NCBI GenBank assembly: GCA_032622095.1
Contig: CP136063.1
Span: 85,351,980-85,415,979, forward strand
Direction of reading: 5' to 3'
Source of the DNA: Siphonodentalium dalli
Taxonomy: Eukaryota > Mollusca > Scaphopoda > Gadilida > Siphonodentaliidae
DNA: 64,000 nucleotides
A model generated the notes under the pieces. That model searched no databases. It was not told the DNA's origin and saw nothing but the letters and a program-made list of their open reading frames with translations. The position numbers and the translations under genes are program-made. Of the stretch, positions 57,785 to 64,000 are shown piece after piece (the first letter of the stretch is position 1; each line of letters starts with the position of its first letter).

Positions 57785-58623
57785 TACGTGTTTTATTATA
57801 TGATCCACCAATGGTATCAAGCCCATTAGGCCTGAACTACCTTACTGACCCATATATATATATCCATAAGTCAAAAGTTAATAAACAATACATGTATGAT
57901 GAAAAATATTACCAAACGTCACTACATTGTCATGAATATACTTCCTATTAATAACTCATGACGTCGCGTGATCTTGTTATTAACCCATTTGGCCTATTTA
58001 TAGAACAACCTGGTAGATATCGTGATTTATCAACTTCTTTTGCCCATCATTTAGTATGGGACTTTTAGAAGAAAGTTTATGATCATATAATAAATCCAAT
58101 TATCGATTGATCAAAGTTGTCGTGAATTCGTCGCTTTTGATTGGCTAGCAAACAGTGTACATGCAGAGATCAGCTGATCACTCCACTGAGACAGCAAGTG
58201 GTCAAGAAATATTTCGCCTGTATGCGGTGAAACGAGTTGTTAGTTTATGAAACTTTATTTCTTTGAAAATGTTAGCTGGATTGCTGGTATGGATCGAGTC
58301 TTGTTGATTTTTCTAGTTACTTATGCACCTGAGTACTGGTGGGTAATTAGCAGTAAATTTAATGCCAGAGTAGTACTGCCTGAAGGATTTTTTATGCAGC
58401 ATCGGAATCCCCATTTATATTGCATAAAGTATCGAATAATAGTTTCCATGTACATTTTAGGCTTGCGGTATGAAGGCGTCATCATATAACACGATGCTGC
58501 TATGAGTACTCTCATTTCAATAACAGAAGTAATCAAGAAATTTATGTTATCGAGAAATAACTTTAACAGCTAAATGTGTGACAACCAATGATTTTACAGT
58601 TTTGTGTGGATTGACAGCTTATT

Positions 58624-59397
58624 AGCTCAACTTCACTTTGCAAAGTTTGAGCTATTGCCATATCCGTCGTCTCTGTGTGTGTGTGTGCATGTGTGTGTGT
58701 GTCTGTCAACAATTTCCTTTAGAATGGGCTACAGGTTGTTCCTTTGGTCGGATCATAATGTTGACATGTAGATGGGAACAAGTCATTTTTGGGTCATTCG
58801 ACCATAAAACATGGCCGCCGGCAGCCATCTTGGATTTTACTCTTTGTATGACTAAATACTTTGGCATGGGCTACAGGCCGTATCTTTGGTCGGATCATCA
58901 TGAAATTTGTCATGGATGTTAACATTGACATGCAAATGGGAACGAGTCATTTTGGGGTCATTCGGCAAAAAAACATGGCTGCCAGTGGCCATCGTGGATT
59001 TCAAAATTCATTGTCCATTAGCATGGGCCACAGGCGTACTGTTTGTCTGATCATCATGAAATTTGTCATTTATGTTAATATTGACATGTAGATGGGAACA
59101 AGTCATTTTGAGGTCTTTTGGCCCCTTTGATTTTAGTCTTTGCATGACTAAATCCTTTGGCATAGGCTATCTTGATATTGATCTTCCAGATGGAAATTAT
59201 CAAATGTTTTTGAATGTCATTGGAAAACATAGACGCCAGCAACCATCTTGGATTTTACTTTATATATATCTCTTCATATTTATAATCTAGTATTACTTAG
59301 AAATTTCAACTTTCCGCATTCCTAATCGCTCCATTGACTGTAACACATGAAATTATTCCCTTTCCAAGTTGAGCTACAGTGTCATTGACACTTTCAT
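58624..59397. mobile_element. Third satellite-type element, short and degraded
   Basis: AGCTCAACTTCACTTTGCAA hairpin start, (TG)n at 58672-58705, about four worn units (GGGCTACAGG near 58728 and 58868; GGGCCACAGG near 59025) and the AAGTTGAGCTACAGTGTC end. Confidence 0.75.
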
Positions 59398-59417
59398 GAT
59401 TAAATTGTATTTCTGTA

Positions 59418-59562
59418 CAGTATTAAATGCCATAAATAATTGACTCCTTAATTCTCAGTGAGAGCTTTCCGATGAATGGCAACAAGCCATATTTCCGACT
59501 AAATCCTGAAAAATTACCCACAATTCTGCTGTGGTTAAGGAGTCAATTATTTAGGGCATTAA
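59418..59562. mobile_element. CAGTAATGCCC MITE, left arm mostly deleted
   Basis: CAGTATTAAATGCCATAAAT joins directly to TCAGTGAGAGCTTTCCGATG; the right arm ends GGGCATTAACT. Confidence 0.75.
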
Positions 59563-59653
59563 CTATGGGATTCATAATGAGCTAGCTAAAATTGATAAAT
59601 GGCTGAGCATTCGCTATCTTTTTTGGTCACTTATTTATATAGGTGAAGAAAAC

Positions 59654-59790
59654 AAGCCTGAATTTAGTGTGTCTGACATTTGTAGAATGAGGTCCCAGTG
59701 GGTGAATTTAGTAATGTTATCCTGCACAGATGGCTAGGCATCATCCTCTGGGAACATCATTCTGCAATGTTAGACTCACTAAATGCAGAC
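59654..59790. mobile_element. AAGCCTGCAAATAGTG hairpin element, short
   Basis: AAGCCTGAATTTAGTGTGTC to GACTCACTAAATGCAGAC, with a reduced GAGGTCCCAGTGGGTGAATT hairpin. Confidence 0.6.
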
Positions 59791-59905
59791 CATGCTGACA
59801 CAATGGTTCATGAGCTTTATTTTTTTTCAAATGTCGTATAATGTTCCGTATTCTAATATTAGTTCTTTAAAAATATTTACAACCATATATAATATTCTAT
59901 TTTAG

Positions 59906-59952
59906 GAGCAAAGACCAGTGCCATATTCTCCCCAACAGAATCTCCAGTATAT
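59906..59952 (+). CDS. Candidate second coding exon (47 bp), product unknown
   Basis: Acceptor ATTCTATTTTAG before 59906, strong donor GTGAGT after 59952. Entered in phase 1 from the exon at 32447-32533 (or 6523-6609), GGA forms at the junction and 15 further codons read AKTSAIFSPTESPVY, leaving in phase 0. The joined N-terminus has no stop. The Ser/Thr/Pro-rich sequence looks like a disordered cytosolic tail. The alternative frame from ATG 6544 is also open here, so the frame is provisional. Later exons would lie beyond the window; I found no convincing one up to 64000. Confidence 0.55.
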
Positions 59953-60140
59953 GTGAGTGAACACATTAATAACATTTATCCAGATTCAGGGACGTGCATG
60001 TCAGAGGGGGAGGCGCTTGAGGCTATGAGGGGAAGGAGGGTTGCATATTGCTTTCTAACTTTGGTCAAATTTCTCGCAACAGGTCTTCATGATGTAGCCA
60101 CATAGGGACCTCCACCCAGGCATTCATGAGGTATAGTCAC

Positions 60141-60322
60141 TTGCATGGGGAGCCTCGCATATATAAGAGAATACATTGCCCTAACAATATTTGCATTGAC
60201 CTTGTAAGCCATTGCACTCTCTTATATATGCGAGGCTATGGGAGACTTGCATATATAAGAGAATGCCCTGGCACAGGATATTTAATGCTGCACCAGCGCA
60301 GCTCCCATAATGGAAGGGTTAA
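60141..60322. mobile_element. TTAACCCTTCCAT hairpin element, left end lost
   Basis: Two GCCTCGCATATATAAGAGAA hairpins, then CACCAGCGCAGCTCCCATAA and AATGGAAGGGTTAA, with TTAA at 60319-60322. Confidence 0.65.
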
Positions 60323-60500
60323 TTCAGGACAAATTTTTCGCCAATGATTCTTCCGGCGAGATTCCATGCATATAATCACACATGTAAGAATGAAATTGTC
60401 CCAATTTGGATGTCAAATTTATGATATTAACCACTTTATTCCCAGTGGAGTGTTACGTTGAATGCTATAACATTGAGAAATAAATGTTTTATCCCACATA

Positions 60501-60755
60501 TTAACCCCTTTGTACACTTAATACTCATTGATGAGTAGTTATCGCTCAGGAAATGTTCAGATAATAAGATCAACAAACGACCATTGTTGAACTTATTATC
60601 TGAACATTTCCCATCAATGAATAGGAATCCTTCTTCACTTGTATTATCTGTCATCTGCTTCAATTTCATGAACATCCCTCCAGTTGAATAATAGACCATT
60701 CCAATGTATTACTTTATAACTGAGTGGGAGAATCCATTTAGATAATACTGGTTAA
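60501..60755. mobile_element. TTAACCCCTTTGTAC element, full length
   Basis: TTAA at 60501-60504 and 60752-60755. Contains the inverted pair GAAATGTTCAGATAATAAG / TTATTATCTGAACATTTCCC around CAACAAACGACCATTGTTG. Single-unit reference for the satellite at 18543. Confidence 0.75.
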
Positions 60756-60759
60756 CTAA

Positions 60760-61675
60760 CATGGTGTGTTTGCCTCAAAGACTAATCTATCTTCCATTAT
60801 TTATTAACGAATTATTGTGGACTTGTTCGGGTTTTTTTAAACTGATAAATTAGTACTCAGGCACTATATGCCAATTCGGGGAATGCAGCATTCTACTAAC
60901 ATATCGCCCAAAATCTCAAAGAAATCGACCATACAACACTTTCTGAACTACTCTCAATTGTAAATATTGATATCTCAATTCGGGACGCAACAATCGGAGA
61001 TAAACTAACGCAAATGATTTCGCCATCGATACTCATTGCATTTAATAAATATATAAGTGTGTGTGTTGTAAATTTTGATTAATATTCATAAAAATAACTA
61101 CTTCGAGCAAGATTATTATCCATTTCTATTTGATCACCCGGAGTGTTTCACATCAAAACAAAAACATTAGCCAAAAGCAAAAACATGTTTGTACGAGGGT
61201 TATTCATCTCTTTTTATTTGGTGCATTCCCACTCTTTTTGTTGAATAAAGTGCCAACTCATCAAAATGTAGTGTACACAGTCATCTGGTAACACAGTCTG
61301 GCTTGATGGCCGTAGGGACATGTTCAGCCAAATGGACCTGAAAAATGGACTAGACATAACGATACGCTATGCCCTGAAAGGATATCTGAATGAGAAAAGC
61401 CAAATAAAAATAAACTGTGGATTGCAATAAGAACAATCACATATTAATTTATCATGACCAAGTGTTCTGAGGTGATGTGACCTTACGCCGCCTGCTGATA
61501 GCATCATGACGCATTGACATACAATTTATATATCAATTTCAGCTGTCCGACAGCTGGGCCACCTTGGAATGGTCCACCCACTCCGGTCTGGTACTTTCCG
61601 ATCCTGTCCGATTTTTAGAGTATTCAGCAGAATAAAAACTATTAGAATTATATCTTGTAATTATGATAATATTTA
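60760..61675. other. Single-copy stretch, no supported gene
   Basis: No hairpin element. An acceptor-like TATATATCAATTTCAG at 61527-61542 is followed by a frame open for about 30 codons, but no good donor follows. Confidence 0.4.
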
Positions 61676-61849
61676 CAGTAATGTCCTAAATAATCGACTC
61701 CTTAACCACAGCAGAATTATGGGTAACTTTTCATGATTTAGTCAGAAATATGGCTTGTTGCCATTCATCGGAAAGCTCTCACTGAGAGCTTTCCGATGAA
61801 CGGCAAGAAGCCATATTTCTGACTAAATCATGAAAAATTACCCATAATA
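61676..61849. mobile_element. CAGTAATGCCC MITE, right end truncated
   Basis: CAGTAATGTCCTAAATAATC start, turn CTCACTGAGAGC, and right arm to AAAAATTACCCATAAT. Confidence 0.8.
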
Positions 61850-61930
61850 TACAGATCTCCCCACATTTGTCAACTCTGAATTTTATTAGCAATAGTAGCA
61901 TCTAGACTTTCCTCATGTTGTGTAATGTAC

Positions 61931-62182
61931 AAGCCTTGAAATAGGGTGTCTGTCATTTCCAGAATGAGGTCCACAGAGGGTGAATTTAGTGATGCTACCC
62001 CGCATAACAGGCTAGCATCACCAAATTCACCCTCTGGGAACCTCATTCTGCTTACACCTCAGCAGAATGAGGTTCCCAGAGGGTGAATTTGGTGATGCTA
62101 GCCCGCTATGTGGGGTAGCATCAGTAAATTCACCCTCTGGGGACCTCATTCTGCAAATGACAGACACCCTATTTCAAGGCTT
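61931..62182. mobile_element. AAGCCTTGAAATAGGGTG double-hairpin element, compact full length
   Basis: Whole element is a palindrome: AAGCCTTGAAATAGGGTGTC pairs with GACACCCTATTTCAAGGCTT. Each half contains its own GAATGAGGT(T/C)CCCAGAGGG hairpin, so it can fold as one long or two short hairpins. Confidence 0.85.
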
Positions 62183-62639
62183 GGTAATGTGGCTTCAACT
62201 AATTTTTATTGAATTTTATTCTATACTCAGACACAGTGCTTGATTTAACTGGATTCGCATCGCAATTTGCAATTTCTGCTAACCAATTTAAATTGAAAAA
62301 ACATGTATTGGTAGGGAATGATATACAAAATCTACCAATGCTGCAAAATGTTATGCAAATTAAAAAAATTAAATCGACCCCTGCTCAGACTAGAGTTCAT
62401 ATTCGTGACAAAATGAATGTTTTTTCCCCAACAATTGCACGTGTCATTATCACATACTTCATTTCCTTATTCCAATTAAAACCATTCAGAATGATTTTTC
62501 TATCGGATTGTAAGAATATCAGCATATGGTGATCTGGAAGACTGCAGCGCTCAAAAATAGTTATGGCCAAAGGCAATGCTCTGATGCCAAAGAAGAAATA
62601 TGCCAAATTCAAGTGCTGAAGACCCTTGTTCATCTCGGT

Positions 62640-62960
62640 GTCTGTCTGTGCATGTGTCGTCCATGCGTCCGTCTGGAACTTTTGTCTGGGCCTGTATTCT
62701 GTCATTTTCTGGTAAATTTTTTATAAACTTGGCACAGATGTCAACCAGCATGAGAACCTGTGCACCTGTTATTTTGAGTTCAGTCTGGGTAAATTTGGCA
62801 GAGTTATTTCCCTTTTTCGACATAGCTCGTACATCCTGGGGTGCATCTTTTGTCCAAGCCTGTATTCCATAATTTTCCAGTCAATTTTTTTTAAAACTTG
62901 ACACAGATGTCAACCAGCATGGGAACCTGTGCAATTTTGAGTTCAGTCAGAGTCATTTTG
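62640..62960. repeat. Two-unit tandem repeat after a GTCTGTCTG start
   Basis: Units near 62693 and 62862 share GCCTGTATTC, CACAGATGTCAACCAGCATG and TTTTGAGTTCAGTC, spacing about 170 bp. Similar in layout to the satellite elements; no gene. Confidence 0.55.
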
Positions 62961-63169
62961 GCATTTTTCGACAGAAATGTTTTATGTCTTTTATTTTAGA
63001 GTTATTGACCCTTTCTTGACACAATGAAGATTTGCAACATATTTATTGAATATGCACTTTGTATCACATTGGGGTAATCAATTTCTCCTATAGTTTGTAG
63101 TATGGGGATCTGAAACTCACACCTTCAAACCTGCCATCTTCATCGGGCGAAATTTTGGTCAGCGACCTA

Positions 63170-63307
63170 GTTAGAAATATGGCTTGTTGCCATTCATCGG
63201 AAAGCTCTCACTGAGAGCTTTCCGATGAATGGCAGCAAGCCATATTTCCAACTAAATCCTGAAAAATTTCCCCTAATTCTGCTGTGGTTTATTTAGGACA
63301 TTACTGC
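63170..63307. mobile_element. CAGTAATGCCC MITE, left end truncated
   Basis: Begins GTTAGAAATATGGCTTGTTG, has the full turn, and ends GGACATTACTG. Confidence 0.8.
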
Positions 63308-63379
63308 ATCATGAACTGTGTAGTGATATTTATACCATGACCATGATGTATTCTACTATTGTATTAACGGCCATTGTGA

Positions 63380-63470
63380 TAGTTTAAGCATATTTTATTG
63401 TATCATTTATGTACAAATGGGATTGGGGCACAAGTTATACAACTTTGATAGCCCCTCTTCCCATTGTGAT
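63380..63470 (+). mobile_element. LINE 3' end fragment, related to 54035
   Basis: AAGCATATTTTATTGTATCA and GGGATTGGGGCACAAGTTAT align to the sequence just after the reverse-transcriptase stop. Confidence 0.45.
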
Positions 63471-63479
63471 AAAAGGTTG

Positions 63480-64000
63480 TCAAACACCACTGGTTGTATA
63501 AAAGCTCGTTGTAGGTATAAAAGTTGCCCATATGTTTTGAATGGCAAAGTCATATACCTACAGTAGAGACTACAATGCTGTGTTTCAGTAACACCGGTAT
63601 TAATCATTCCGTGGTAAAATATAGTTCCAAGTTGACACGTTAATAAACTTATACTTTCATAAATCTGTGATATTATTTGACATATGTGATATCATGTGAC
63701 CAAAATGTTATCAGAAATTTCAATAGCTTTTTGATACACTTTCACAATTCTCTCAGATTTCATATCCCTTTGCCAAGTAATAGTACTAATGTACTGAGTT
63801 GCCACGGGGTCCACAGAGGGTTGAAGTGTTGACAAATTTCTTCGCTGTTTTAAGTTCTAACTTTCTTATATTATAGTCTTATCGGTAGGATCATGGTATA
63901 AACAAAATACACATGTAGTGTTTCTCAATACCAAATTTACACCAATCGTGGGATTGATGATTTACCGCACGAGCTTTAAAATCAATCCCACTCATGGTGT
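63480..64000. other. Right window edge, no feature supported
   Basis: AT-rich. A near-palindrome (ATCGTGGGATTGATGATTTA ... AATCAATCCCACTCATGG, about 63945-63998) starts another foldback element that may continue outside. Confidence 0.4.

Noticed and set aside
58638-58922. Cysteine/valine-rich small protein (CVCVCMCVCVC)
   Set aside because: The pattern is the (TG)n run at the start of a satellite element, not a peptide gene.
61543-61640. A third exon after TATATATCAATTTCAG
   Set aside because: The acceptor is fair and the frame stays open for about 30 codons in phase 0, but no good donor follows, and a short stretch (ACCGGANTGGGT) resembles 49832-49850, hinting at a repeat.

Overview
The window is eukaryotic, AT-rich, intron- and repeat-dominated DNA. 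I infer a marine mollusc, most likely a bivalve. The reasons are dense hairpin MITEs, Helitron-like elements with GTCTGTCTG runs, 'AGCTCAACTT...GAGCTATTGCCATGG' satellite-bearing elements, a tRNA-derived SINE with an (AATC)n tail and a jockey/CR1-type LINE. The taxon is an inference from repeat style, not a search result. I see no bacterial operons, rRNA genes, functional tRNA genes or CRISPR arrays. Nearly all short open frames are by-products of hairpin repeats.

Layout. Bases 1-22639 (copy 1) and 26237-42634 (copy 2) are the same locus twice, in the same orientation, differing by roughly 1-2% substitutions (judged by eye) and by whole mobile-element insertions. A gap of exactly 100 N (22640-22739) ends copy 1 inside a foldback element. 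Bases 22740-26236 are single-copy here and hold a 78-base C run and a perfect 88-bp palindrome. The simplest reading is two allelic contigs placed in tandem (uncollapsed haplotypes); a true recent tandem duplication is the alternative. Because the copies align, several TE insertions can be defined base by base from filled and empty sites: a 5041-bp near-complete inverted repeat with TTA duplications (7964-13004), a 1113-bp and a 350-bp element with TTAA duplications (17222-18334, 19366-19715), and a 385-bp element with TA duplications in copy 2 (33915-34299).

From 42635 to 64000 there is one copy: two satellite-bearing elements with about 160-bp units in a three-unit higher-order order (44060-45864, 54730-56565) plus a degraded third (58624-59397), two Helitron-like elements joined head to tail (46825-47937), a Helitron tail fused to a duplicated satellite end (56646-56902), a cluster of palindromes (49269-49750, 57374-57784), and a 5'-truncated LINE with an intact 440-codon reverse-transcriptase frame (52661-54034).

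The only host-gene signal I can support is a pair of short exons with good splice sites: a start-codon exon at 6523-6609, repeated unchanged in protein sequence at 32447-32533, and a 47-bp exon at 59906-59952. They join in frame (phase 1) into one open N-terminus. The window therefore appears to be mostly the large first coding intron of an unidentified host gene on the + strand. I found no evidence of a coordinated gene system; the novelty lies in the mobile-element architecture.
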